Of a DNA stretch of 64,000 nucleotides, positions 37,803-46,447 are shown piece after piece. The DNA is from Marinobacter sp. S6332. GTDB lineage: Bacteria > Pseudomonadota > Gammaproteobacteria > Pseudomonadales > Oleiphilaceae. Made by a program: the position numbers and the translations under genes. The stretch is from the NCBI RefSeq assembly GCF_023016045.1, contig NZ_JALKAP010000003.1:310001-374000 (forward strand), written 5' to 3'. Below the pieces are notes generated by a model. That model worked only from the letters and a program-made list of their open reading frames with translations. It had not been told where the DNA came from and did no database searches. Position 1 is the stretch's first letter; every line of letters starts with the position of its first letter.

Positions 37803-38216
37803 ATGAAAAAGCTAAGCCTGATTTTTGCGGCCAGCTTGCTGGTCAGCCCCCTTGCATTGGCTGATGTTGTGATTATTGGTAACCCCGCAGGCCCGGATAA
37901 CCTCACCGACAACCTTGTGCGCGACCTGTACCTGAATCGCAGCAAAGCGCTTCCAGACGGGCAAAAAGCCACACCGTTCGAGCTACCCGAAGGCAGCCCG
38001 GTGCGTGCTCAGTTTCACGACAAGATCACAGGGCGGAACGATGCCCAGCTCAAGGCTTTCTGGTCTAAGCAGGTGTTCACTGGCCGCGGCCAGCCACCCG
38101 CAGAAGCCGCCAGCCCGGCTGCGATGAAAGCTCAGGTTGCATCGACACCTGGCAGTATTGGCTATATCGATGAAGCCGACGTAGACAGCTCGGTAAAGGT
38201 TATTCTTAAGCCTTAA
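37803..38216 (+). CDS. Small PstS-like periplasmic binding-fold protein
   Basis: A 137-residue protein with a signal peptide (about 20 residues, ending ALA) followed by a sequence like the phosphate-binding fold of PstS: NPAGPDNLTDNLVRDLYLNR, AQFHDKITGRNDAQLKAFW and STPGSIGYIDEADVD. It is less than half the length of the PstS in this window (349) and keeps no clear TGSG-type phosphate loop, so binding of phosphate is not assured. Ribosome site GGAGG is 7 bp before the ATG. It closes the chemoreceptor-porin unit and a strong terminator follows. Confidence 0.78.
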   Translation: MKKLSLIFAASLLVSPLALADVVIIGNPAGPDNLTDNLVRDLYLNRSKALPDGQKATPFELPEGSPVRAQFHDKITGRNDAQLKAFWSKQVFTGRGQPPAEAASPAAMKAQVASTPGSIGYIDEADVDSSVKVILKP

Positions 38217-38227
38217 CCAGTAGCCAG

Positions 38228-38265
38228 AAACAAAGAAGGCGAGCCATGGCTCGCCTTCTTTGTTT
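38228..38265. terminator. Bidirectional intrinsic terminator
   Basis: A perfect 38-bp palindrome: the stem AAACAAAGAAGGCGAGC pairs with its complement around a CATG loop. It lies between the convergent PstS-like gene and aldehyde dehydrogenase gene, with A- and T-rich ends on both strands. Confidence 0.88.
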
Positions 38266-38282
38266 AAGTTGTAGTCTTCAGA

Positions 38283-39737
38283 TCAGAAGCCTCTTGGTAT
38301 GGTCTGGGCTTCAACAAACTCAAATAACCCTTCAAGCCCGCCTTCACGCCCCGTACCAGACGCTTTCATGCCACCAAAAGGCGCTTCGGGCGTTGGTCCG
38401 GTGCCGGTATTCCATCCCACATGGCCGAACCGCAAGCCCGCAGCGACACGCTGGGCACGTTCTGCATCGGCAGTGAACACATAGGAGGCCAGACCAAACT
38501 CAGTATCGTTCCCCGCTTCGATGACCTCTTCCTCGCTACCGAAGCTGGCCATAGGCACCAGTGGCCCAAAGGTTTCTTCCCGAGAGCAGCACATATCCGG
38601 CGTTACGCCTGATACAACCGTTGGCGGGAAGAACAAGTGCCCCTCGCCCAAGTCGCCCGGCTGCTTGCCCGCAACTAGTGATGCACCTTTACTTAGGGCA
38701 TCTTCCAAATGGCGTTTCACCTTGTCGAAACCGGCTTTGTTAATGAGCGGGCCAAGATCAACATCACCTGCAATACCATCCCCAACCGTCATTTTGTTCA
38801 CCCGCTCAGCGAGCTTTTCACCGAAGGAGTCTATGACCTTCTCATGAACAAAAATCCGGTTTGCACACACACAGGTTTGGCCACCGCCCCGGAATTTGTT
38901 AGCAATCAGGTTATCTGCAGCAGCGTCCAGATCCGCATCCTCAAACACGATATACGGTGCGTTACCGCCCAGCTCCAAAGCCAGCTTTTTAATCTGCTCG
39001 GCGGTATCCACCACCAGCTTGCGGCCGACTTCTGTAGAACCGGTAAAGCTCAGCATGGGCACATCGGGGCTTTCACATAGCACCTTACCAATCACGCTGG
39101 CCTTGCCCATCACCAGATTCACCATGCCATCTGGCAGGCTCACGTGTTGATCTATCAGTTTGAACAACGCAATCATGGTCAAGGGCGTTTCACTGGCGGG
39201 CTTAATTACAGACGGACAACCCGCTGCCAAAGCGGCTGAAAGCTTTTTCGCGATCATGCCGATGGGGAAATTCCACGGCGTGATAAGCCCGGTGACACCA
39301 ATGGGGCGATAGTGCACTGTCCAGGTGCAGTCTTTCGGCTTTTCCGGCAGCGTATGGGCGTCTAGTGCTTGAATATGCTTAGAGCAATAATCGAAAAAAC
39401 CAGCAGCGTAATCCACTTCACCCTGAGCTTCGTTCAGCGGCTTGCCGTGTTCCAAGCATAGTATTCTGCCTACTTCCTCTTTGTTTGCCCTGAGAGCATC
39501 ACGGATATCTTCCAGCCATTTTCTGCGAGTTTCGATGGAGTAGGGTGTGGTCAGCTGTAATGCGGATTTTCCTGCATTAATCGCTGCCTTCACCTCACCT
39601 TCAGACATGGAAGCGACTTTCGCAATCACCTCACCCGTTGCCGGATTGTAAACATCAAAGGTATTGCCGTGCTCATTATCCGTCCAGCGACCGCCGATGT
39701 AGCCAGTCATCTTTCCCAGCAGTGGTGACTCGATCAT
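38283..39737 (-). CDS. NAD(P)-dependent semialdehyde dehydrogenase (GabD-like)
   Basis: A 484-residue aldehyde dehydrogenase of the succinate-semialdehyde dehydrogenase group. It shows the cofactor segment TPWNFPIGMIAKKLSAAL, the catalytic Glu of LALELGGNAPYIV, and the nucleophile Cys in GGGQTCVCANRIF, whose paired CxC is typical of GabD enzymes. It is divergent from an acetylpolyamine amidohydrolase-like gene. That pairing suggests oxidation of the aminoaldehyde or semialdehyde end products of polyamine or GABA breakdown. Confidence 0.88.
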   Translation of the reverse strand: MIESPLLGKMTGYIGGRWTDNEHGNTFDVYNPATGEVIAKVASMSEGEVKAAINAGKSALQLTTPYSIETRRKWLEDIRDALRANKEEVGRILCLEHGKPLNEAQGEVDYAAGFFDYCSKHIQALDAHTLPEKPKDCTWTVHYRPIGVTGLITPWNFPIGMIAKKLSAALAAGCPSVIKPASETPLTMIALFKLIDQHVSLPDGMVNLVMGKASVIGKVLCESPDVPMLSFTGSTEVGRKLVVDTAEQIKKLALELGGNAPYIVFEDADLDAAADNLIANKFRGGGQTCVCANRIFVHEKVIDSFGEKLAERVNKMTVGDGIAGDVDLGPLINKAGFDKVKRHLEDALSKGASLVAGKQPGDLGEGHLFFPPTVVSGVTPDMCCSREETFGPLVPMASFGSEEEVIEAGNDTEFGLASYVFTADAERAQRVAAGLRFGHVGWNTGTGPTPEAPFGGMKASGTGREGGLEGLFEFVEAQTIPRGF

Positions 39738-39984
39738 TTCGGCTCCTATTCAGTCAATAACGACACCCACAAAGGTGCACAGTTGCGTTGGTTGAATCTG
39801 TCTTCCATAGTGGATGCTGAATCACTACCTGTAAAGTCGATGTCTCGGCTTTTGACCATTCTCCATCTGTGCCTATACTCCCAATGCCTATATCAAAAGT
39901 GTCTGTATTCGTAATGCATGAGAAAGTGCATAAGAAACACAGAAACCGTACCGAAGCAGTACCGGAAACTCAGGAGGTCGGATA

Positions 39985-40998
39985 ATGAAAGCGTTTTTCC
40001 ATCCCGCGCAAGATAAGCACTCTCCCCAGTCATACTTCACGCGGGGCCAAATGCGTCAGCCTCAGGAGGTGCCGGACCGCACCAGCCAAATGCTGGAAGG
40101 CTTGAAGGAAATGGGCATACCGGTATTGCAGCCTTCAGATCAAGGCGGCAGGCCAATTTCCAAGGTGCACGATCTAGGGTATTTGCGTTTTCTCGAATCG
40201 GCTCACCGACGCTGGAAAGAGATGGACGACTGGGGTGAAGAAGTCATGTCCAATATCTTCGTTCGCTCCCCGAACCACTTGTCAGGTATTCTGGCAGAGG
40301 CTGCACGCTATCAGGCCGACGGCAGCAGCCCTATAGGCGAGCACACATGGGAGGCCGCTTACTGGTCTGCGCAAACCGCTCTGGGTGCCGCGGATGCTCT
40401 CATGGCAGGCGACCGTACAGCCTACGCCGTATGTCGCCCACCTGGGCACCATGCCCGCAAAGACTCGGCAGGTGGCTTTTGCTACCTTAACAACGCTGCC
40501 ATTGCGGCCGAGCACATGAAACCCCGGTTTCCGCGTTTGGTGATCCTGGATACTGACATGCACCATGGTCAGGGCATTCAAGAAATTTTCTACGATCGCA
40601 GCGATGTGCTCTACATATCCATTCACGGCGACCCCACCAACTTCTACCCGGTGGTGTCGGGTTTCGAGAATGAGCGCGGCGAAGGCGAGGGCTACGGCTA
40701 CAACATCAACCTGCCAATGCCCCACGGCTCATCCGAGGATGATTTTTTCAGAAAGCTTGAGGAGGCCATAGCGGCCATCAATTTATTTCAGCCAGACGCT
40801 CTCATACTGACCTTGGGCTTTGACATCTACAAGGATGACCCTCAGGCCAAGGTCTCGGTATCGTCAGAAGGCTTCTGCCGACTTAGCACCCATATGCGAC
40901 AGCTTGGCCTGCCAACTCTCGTCGTGCAGGAAGGCGGCTACGATTTAGACACCCTTAGCGAGAACGTGCAGCAGTTCTTCAGGGGCCTGGCTGGCTGA
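39985..40998 (+). CDS. Histone deacetylase-family acetylpolyamine amidohydrolase
   Basis: A 337-residue zinc amidohydrolase of the arginase/deacetylase fold. Active-site features are RPPGHHARKDSAGGFCYLNN (the tandem His), LDTDMHHGQGIQEIFY (Asp and His zinc ligands) and the C-terminal GGYDLDTL. Relatives of this length in proteobacteria deacetylate acetylputrescine, acetylcadaverine and acetylspermidine. CAGGAGGTCGG precedes the ATG. The divergent semialdehyde dehydrogenase fits a short polyamine-use pathway. Confidence 0.88.
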   Translation: MKAFFHPAQDKHSPQSYFTRGQMRQPQEVPDRTSQMLEGLKEMGIPVLQPSDQGGRPISKVHDLGYLRFLESAHRRWKEMDDWGEEVMSNIFVRSPNHLSGILAEAARYQADGSSPIGEHTWEAAYWSAQTALGAADALMAGDRTAYAVCRPPGHHARKDSAGGFCYLNNAAIAAEHMKPRFPRLVILDTDMHHGQGIQEIFYDRSDVLYISIHGDPTNFYPVVSGFENERGEGEGYGYNINLPMPHGSSEDDFFRKLEEAIAAINLFQPDALILTLGFDIYKDDPQAKVSVSSEGFCRLSTHMRQLGLPTLVVQEGGYDLDTLSENVQQFFRGLAG

Positions 40999-41003
40999 CA
41001 CCG

Positions 41004-42458
41004 TCAAGAGGCGGGGGCGTAAACTTTTACGTTTGCGTGCCCGTCTGACTTAAGGTTTACCGCGTGCATCTGGCTCATGGTGCCGCGATCACAGTACAGC
41101 AGGTACTGGCGGTTGGAAGGAAGCTCTGCAACCTTTCGGCTCAATTCGTAAAATGGAATTTTAAGCACTTCATTGCCGGTAAGCACTAGCGGCGACAGTT
41201 CGCCCTCCGCCGGATGGCGTACGTCAATAATCACATCCGTTACCGCTGGCGTTTTCACCAGATCAACTTCTTCCGGCGTAGTGGTACTTTCCAACAAGCC
41301 CTCAACGGGTGTTTCCTCACGGGCTTCAACAGCCTCAGCCAGAATCCGCGGGTCCATCTCAGCCTCATCAGCCTCTACCCGATGCAGACGGGCGCGCGTT
41401 GCGGGCTTCTGGGAGATAACGCCGCAGTACTCGGGCATGCTTCGGGCATAGGATTCAGTGCCGATTTCCCTGGCAATCTTGATAATGGATTCTTTGTCCA
41501 TGGCGATTAGTGGCCGCAAAACCACCTCGTCGCTGGCACGATCAACTACATTCAAGTTGGTCAGGGTTTGACTTGAAACCTGAGCCACCGCATCACCGGT
41601 TACCAAACCAACAGCGTTGTTATTTTGCGCTATTTCGCTGGCGGCCTTTAGCATTTGCCGCTTGAGCACCACGCCCCAATGCCTGTGGCCAACGGAACGC
41701 ATGATTTCTTCCACCACGCCCTCAAAAGGCACGGAGATAAACTTGGCGCCATGGGAGGCGCCGTAGCGACTCCACACATAGTGAACCACCTGGCGCACAC
41801 CCACTTCGTGCGCCACACCACCCAGATTGAAAAAAAGGAAATGGCTGCGCAAGCCTCTGCGTAACATCAGATAGGCCGCGACAGACGAATCGTAGCCTCC
41901 CGATACCAGAGTCATAACATTCTCTACACTACCCAGCGGGTAACCGCCTAAGCCACGATGCCTGCGATGGGCAATGTGGAACTGGTCATCACGCACTTCG
42001 ATACGCACTTCCACTTGAGGAGTGCGCAAATCAACGCTGGCGCCAGAAGCCGATTGCATCAGGGCGCTGCCGACTGCGCGCTGAAGGTCCACTGAGCAGA
42101 AATCATGTTCACCGTGGCGCCGTGCACGAACTGCAAAGGATTTACCGTCAAGGCGTCCCGCGAATGCCTCTACCGCTTTCTCTGCCATATCCTCCAGGCT
42201 AACAAACGGGAACGCCGCTATTTCCTGAATGGTGGAAATGCCGGGAATACGCAAAAGCTCATCCACAACGACGCCATCCAAACTCCGACCCTCGGGTACT
42301 TCCACATCTACCCTGTCCCAACTGCCGTCTACCACAATGTCGTGATCCAGCCGGGCCAGAAGTTTACGGACGTTCTGGCGCAGATGGCGCATTTGGCGGC
42401 GGCGAACCGGCTTGCTTTTGATGGCGACTTCTGGGGCGGGACGGAGTAACAGTTTCAT
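41004..42458 (-). CDS. thiI: tRNA 4-thiouridine / thiamine sulfurtransferase ThiI
   Basis: A 484-residue enzyme (E. coli 482) that makes 4-thiouridine at position 8 of tRNA and supplies sulfur for the thiamine thiazole. Layout: ferredoxin-like and THUMP domain (1-165), the PP-loop ATPase with LVSGGYDSSVAAYLM, the conserved Cys of MPEYCGVISQKP, and a C-terminal rhodanese domain with catalytic Cys in YLLYCDRGTMSQM. The ATG at 42458 (MKLLLRPAPEVAIKSK) matches the family start. It is divergent from ppnN. Confidence 0.95.
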   Translation of the reverse strand: MKLLLRPAPEVAIKSKPVRRRQMRHLRQNVRKLLARLDHDIVVDGSWDRVDVEVPEGRSLDGVVVDELLRIPGISTIQEIAAFPFVSLEDMAEKAVEAFAGRLDGKSFAVRARRHGEHDFCSVDLQRAVGSALMQSASGASVDLRTPQVEVRIEVRDDQFHIAHRRHRGLGGYPLGSVENVMTLVSGGYDSSVAAYLMLRRGLRSHFLFFNLGGVAHEVGVRQVVHYVWSRYGASHGAKFISVPFEGVVEEIMRSVGHRHWGVVLKRQMLKAASEIAQNNNAVGLVTGDAVAQVSSQTLTNLNVVDRASDEVVLRPLIAMDKESIIKIAREIGTESYARSMPEYCGVISQKPATRARLHRVEADEAEMDPRILAEAVEAREETPVEGLLESTTTPEEVDLVKTPAVTDVIIDVRHPAEGELSPLVLTGNEVLKIPFYELSRKVAELPSNRQYLLYCDRGTMSQMHAVNLKSDGHANVKVYAPAS

Positions 42459-42568
42459 AAATGGGCATTTTGTCGGATGGTGTATGATCACAAAGGCGCA
42501 TAGTGTAACGTTTTGGCTCTATGCCTCAAAATCGGGTATTACCGCAACACTCAGGAGCTTTTCCATTC

Positions 42569-43951
42569 ATGACCGCACCCACCATCAATGCCCTTGTATC
42601 CCCTGAGGGCAGCCTGGAAATACTGTCCAATCACGAAGTTAATCTGCTAAAAGACCGAAGCGAAGGTGGCCTATACCGACTATTCAGGCAGTGTGCTTTG
42701 GCGGTTCTGAATACGGGTGTCGTGACCGATGACTGCCAGGACTTGATGGAAGCCCATAAAGACTTTGATATACGCCTGATCCCCCAGCCCAGAGGCCTGA
42801 AACTGGAGCTGATCAACGCACCTGCACATGCGTTTGTAGACGACGAGATGCTCCGGGCTATCCGTGAACATTTGTTCTCTGTATTACGCGATATTGTTTA
42901 CAGTCACTCGACACCCCAGTTTGCCAAGGCTCTGAAGAGCAAAGAGCCGGAAGACCTGACCAACATGGTGTTCCACATTCTGCGCAACGCTAGAGTGCTG
43001 CAGCCGGGCCGACAGCCTGATTTGATTGTTTGCTGGGGCGGGCACTCAATCAGTCACGAGGAATACCAGTACAGCAAAGAAGTTGGGCACCAGCTTGGCC
43101 TGCGAGAGTTGAGCATTTGCACCGGTTGCGGCCCGGGTGCCATGAAGGGTCCTATGAAAGGTGCCACCATCGCCCATGCCAAACAACGGATTAAAAACGG
43201 CCGCTACATCGGCATTACCGAGCCGGGCATTATTGGTGCGGAAGCGCCAAACCCCATTGTTAACGAACTGGTAATAATGCCGGATATCGAAAAGCGCTTG
43301 GAAGCCTTCGTGCGCTGTGGCCATGGTGTCGTGGTTTTCCCCGGTGGCGTAGGTACCGCAGAGGAAATCCTTTACCTGCTGGGAATACTGTTGCACCCGG
43401 ATAACGCAGACCTGCCCTTCCCGGTGGTATTTACCGGGCGGCCAGAGAATGCCGAATATTTCGAGATGATCGATAAGTTCATCCGTAACGCGCTGGGGGA
43501 TGATGCCGCTAGCAAGTATGAAATCATCATCGACGATCCAGTGCGGGTAGCGCAGGCCATGAAAAAGGGAATGCACGATGTCGAAACCTTCCGCCGTGCC
43601 ATGCAGGATGCTTACTATTTTAACTGGATGTTAAAAATCGACCCTGTGTTCCAGCAGCCGTTCGAGCCGGACCACGAGAGCATGCTTGCTTTGGAGTTAC
43701 ACCGTGACCAGCCGGTGCATCTGATTGCCGCAAATCTAAGAAAGGCATTCAGTGGCATTGTCGCTGGAAACGTAAAAGAAGGTGGCATTCGAAAAATTCA
43801 GGAAAAGGGACCGTTTGAAATTGCGGGTGACCCAACCCTCATTAAGCCTCTGGAAGCAATGCTGGAGCAGTTTGTGGCCCAGAATCGCATGAAATTACCG
43901 GGCGCATCCGCGTATCGCCCGAGTTACCGTATAGTCAGTGCAGCAGCCTAG
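42569..43951 (+). CDS. ppnN: Nucleotide 5'-monophosphate nucleosidase PpnN (LOG family)
   Basis: A 460-residue enzyme (E. coli YgdH/PpnN 454) that cleaves purine and pyrimidine NMPs to base plus ribose-5-phosphate and is activated by (p)ppGpp. It has the PpnN N-terminal domain (LRDIVYSHSTPQFAKAL region), the Rossmann-type LOG core with CTGCGPGAMKGPMKGA and the catalytic PGGVGTAEEILYLLG. The ATG at 42569 follows AGGAG and matches the E. coli N-terminus. Its stop codon lies inside a 28-bp palindrome. Confidence 0.94.
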   Translation: MTAPTINALVSPEGSLEILSNHEVNLLKDRSEGGLYRLFRQCALAVLNTGVVTDDCQDLMEAHKDFDIRLIPQPRGLKLELINAPAHAFVDDEMLRAIREHLFSVLRDIVYSHSTPQFAKALKSKEPEDLTNMVFHILRNARVLQPGRQPDLIVCWGGHSISHEEYQYSKEVGHQLGLRELSICTGCGPGAMKGPMKGATIAHAKQRIKNGRYIGITEPGIIGAEAPNPIVNELVIMPDIEKRLEAFVRCGHGVVVFPGGVGTAEEILYLLGILLHPDNADLPFPVVFTGRPENAEYFEMIDKFIRNALGDDAASKYEIIIDDPVRVAQAMKKGMHDVETFRRAMQDAYYFNWMLKIDPVFQQPFEPDHESMLALELHRDQPVHLIAANLRKAFSGIVAGNVKEGGIRKIQEKGPFEIAGDPTLIKPLEAMLEQFVAQNRMKLPGASAYRPSYRIVSAAA

Positions 43952-43963
43952 GCTGCTGCACTG
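43936..43963. terminator. Palindrome across the ppnN stop codon
   Basis: A perfect 28-bp palindrome (arm CAGTGCAGCAGCC, centre TA) that contains the ppnN stop at 43949-43951 and ends 10 bp before the convergent cytochrome gene's stop. Only a weak A/T tract follows, so it may be a bidirectional terminator or an mRNA-end stabiliser. Confidence 0.55.
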
Positions 43964-43973
43964 TCAAAAACTC

Positions 43974-44312
43974 TTACTTACCGCCGTCAGCTGGCAAGCT
44001 GGAGTAGTAAGCTGCCAAATTGGCAATATCTTCATCACTCAGCGCTGCAGCCTGCCCCTGCATGATGACCGCCTGACCACCGTTGCGCTGCTTGTTTTTG
44101 TAGGCTTTTAGTGCAGAAACCAGATACTGTTCGTGCTGGCCCGCCAAATTGGCATACATCGGAATCTGTGCGATGCCATTTTGGCCGTGGCAAGCCGCGC
44201 AAACCGCTGCCTTTGCCTTACCAGCTGCAACATCACCGGCGGCAGAAGATACGGCAGGAACTGACGCGCCTAGTGCAAAAAGACCTGCAACAACATAGTG
44301 TTTAAGTTTCAT
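43974..44312 (-). CDS. Small periplasmic c-type cytochrome
   Basis: A 112-residue class I cytochrome c. The signal peptide is about 24 residues (ending SSA), heme is bound at CAACH (Cys38, Cys41, His42), and a Met in [20 protein letters not shown] is the likely second axial ligand. It resembles one half of a cytochrome c4 or a c-553-like electron carrier. It is a single gene with a 233-bp upstream region in which I recognise no element. Confidence 0.9.
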   Translation of the reverse strand: MKLKHYVVAGLFALGASVPAVSSAAGDVAAGKAKAAVCAACHGQNGIAQIPMYANLAGQHEQYLVSALKAYKNKQRNGGQAVIMQGQAAALSDEDIANLAAYYSSLPADGGK

Positions 44313-44545
44313 TATGATTAACCTCTCATCATCGTTTTAAGTTTTGCAAACCGGTGCTCTAAAACCAAGCGTCTTGAGCCCGTGAATAACTGGCTGAAAC
44401 TTATATCACAGCCATACCAGAGCGCAAATGCCATAGATCAATGCAATTGCCTCTAGGTTAGCAATCTTTAACTTTCTGCCGGTTAAAGGGACTATACGAA
44501 CATAGATTGTAGCAGAGACTATTTTATCGTCCGGAGACACTATTA

Positions 44546-45652
44546 ATGTCTGTAGAGGTTCAAGAACTTCCCTGCCGCGAAGGCCATGTCGGCTTATTGA
44601 CACTGAATAAACCATCCACGCTGAATGCTCTCACCGAAGATATGATCGTCACTATCCGGAGCAGCCTAGAGCGCTGGGCTGACGATGATCGTATTTGTAT
44701 CATAGTAATACGCGGCACCGGAGCAAAAAGTTTCTGCGCTGGCGGGGATATTCAGCTTTTGTACCGATCATTAACGGGTGCAGAAAAGCCAGAAGCCGCT
44801 TTCAGTGTTTTCCGGCACGAGTATGAGCTGGATTATACCCTGCACAGGTTTCCCAAGCCGGTTGTGGGTATTGGACACGGTATTATTATGGGCGGTGGCC
44901 TAGGCCTGTTTTCCGCGTGTCGCTATCGATTGCTTACACCAGACGCCACTCTGGCCATGCCAGAGATGTCCATAGGACTGTTTCCAGACGTTGGTGCTAG
45001 CTGGTTCCTGAATCGCCTGCCGGGGCGTCTTGGTTTGTTTATGGGTCTCACCGGCGCACGCATGAACGTGACTGACGCACTGCGTGTCGGACTAGCGGAT
45101 ATAGCCCTACCAAACAGTGATCATCAATGTCTACTTCAAAGCTTACAGGAAGAGACTTGGAGTGGCCGTGTAGCCAGCGATGACAGCCGCCTGTCCCACT
45201 TATTGAGCAAATTTGAAACCCCGGATTACTCGGCTCTGCCCGCCAGCCATTTGGAATTACACGAACGGGATATTGCACGATTGTGCGCTGGCACCAGCCT
45301 ACCTGAGATTATCGACCAACTGCTAACTGCCCGTGTCGACTCCGAATGGTGGCAGGCCTGCATGAAAACACTGAAAGGGGGCTGCCCGGTATCAGCGTGG
45401 CTTATCTGGCATCAGCTTAAAAAAGCCCAGCAGATGACACTGAAAGACGTATTCCGGATGGAATTGGCCATGGTGTGGGAATGCTTGCGCAGACCCGATC
45501 TGACAGAGGGCATTAGAGCCAGACTGATAGACCGCGACCAGAACCCGCAGTGGTCTTATGAGGGCATCAAAGAAGTGCCCCCGTCAGTTGTCGACGCCCA
45601 CTTCTTACCCGTGTGGGACGACGAAACAGACCCCATGCAGCTTGGGAAGTAG
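44546..45652 (+). CDS. 3-hydroxyisobutyryl-CoA hydrolase-like enzyme
   Basis: A 368-residue crotonase-fold protein. Its length and C-terminal extension match the HIBYL-CoA hydrolase branch of the enoyl-CoA hydratase family, which acts in valine degradation. Diagnostic segments are SFCAGGDIQLLYRS (oxyanion hole), GIGHGIIMGGGLGLFSACRY and AMPEMSIGLFPDVGASWFL. It follows no recognisable valine-catabolism gene here, so the substrate is assigned by family only. Confidence 0.88.
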   Translation: MSVEVQELPCREGHVGLLTLNKPSTLNALTEDMIVTIRSSLERWADDDRICIIVIRGTGAKSFCAGGDIQLLYRSLTGAEKPEAAFSVFRHEYELDYTLHRFPKPVVGIGHGIIMGGGLGLFSACRYRLLTPDATLAMPEMSIGLFPDVGASWFLNRLPGRLGLFMGLTGARMNVTDALRVGLADIALPNSDHQCLLQSLQEETWSGRVASDDSRLSHLLSKFETPDYSALPASHLELHERDIARLCAGTSLPEIIDQLLTARVDSEWWQACMKTLKGGCPVSAWLIWHQLKKAQQMTLKDVFRMELAMVWECLRRPDLTEGIRARLIDRDQNPQWSYEGIKEVPPSVVDAHFLPVWDDETDPMQLGK

Positions 45653-45669
45653 GGGCCCACTCAAGCGCA

Positions 45670-46377
45670 TTAAAGCTCAGCCCCAGCCTGCACCAATAGC
45701 ATCTCCAAGTCTTGGTGATTGCGGGTGCGGGCAACATCAAGCGCCGTGGCACCACTCTCAGCGCGGTAGTTTACATCAGCACCGGCTGCCAAAAGCATTT
45801 CTGCGGTTAGCAGGTCGCCGGTAGAAACTACCTTCATGAGCAGTGATTCGCCGTTTTGACTGACATTGACGTTGGCTCCGGCCGCCAGCAAAATCTTCAC
45901 CACCGACAACTGACCTTTCTCCGCCGCCCGCATAACCGGTGTATAGCCTTGAAGATCGGTGGCATTCACTTTGGCGCCCGCATGCAACAACAGGCGCGCG
46001 AGCCGACGATCTCCCTGCTCCGAAGCCACCATCAGCGGGGTAACCTGATCGCTCTCTGCAAGGTCCGGGCTTGCCCCCTGACTGAGCAAATACCATACAA
46101 CCCGATCCGCCTTCGCTCGTACAGCAGCCATTAACGGTGTGCCATTACCCGTAAGGGTATTCAGGGGCGCACCTGATTCCGTCAGTTTGCTAACAGCATC
46201 AACATCACCTTGAGCCGCCGCACGATAAAGATCCGAGCCCGAGGTACTGTCGACCTGCGGATGCAAGTTGGCAGGCGCTTCTTTGGAAGCACACCCACTA
46301 ACCAACGTAACGCTAGCGGCGAGCAGTAGGGTGGATAACAAGATCGAAAAATGGGAGAAGCCGGTTCCCTTGGCCAT
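45670..46377 (-). CDS. Ankyrin-repeat lipoprotein
   Basis: A 235-residue protein with a lipoprotein signal (lipobox LVSGC, Cys near residue 29) followed by about six ankyrin repeats (for example GNGTPLMAAVRAKADRVVWY, GYTPVMRAAEKGQLSVVKIL, GATALDVARTRNHQDLEMLL). It is expected on the periplasmic side of a membrane as a protein-binding scaffold. No catalytic domain is present and its partner is not evident. It lies downstream of tmcA on the same strand, 70 bp away. Confidence 0.85.
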   Translation of the reverse strand: MAKGTGFSHFSILLSTLLLAASVTLVSGCASKEAPANLHPQVDSTSGSDLYRAAAQGDVDAVSKLTESGAPLNTLTGNGTPLMAAVRAKADRVVWYLLSQGASPDLAESDQVTPLMVASEQGDRRLARLLLHAGAKVNATDLQGYTPVMRAAEKGQLSVVKILLAAGANVNVSQNGESLLMKVVSTGDLLTAEMLLAAGADVNYRAESGATALDVARTRNHQDLEMLLVQAGAEL

Positions 46378-46447
46378 ATCAAGAAGTCTCAGTCAGTTGG
46401 GTATCATCTATTCTGAGCAGGTGGGCACAATAATTAAATCGAGCACG

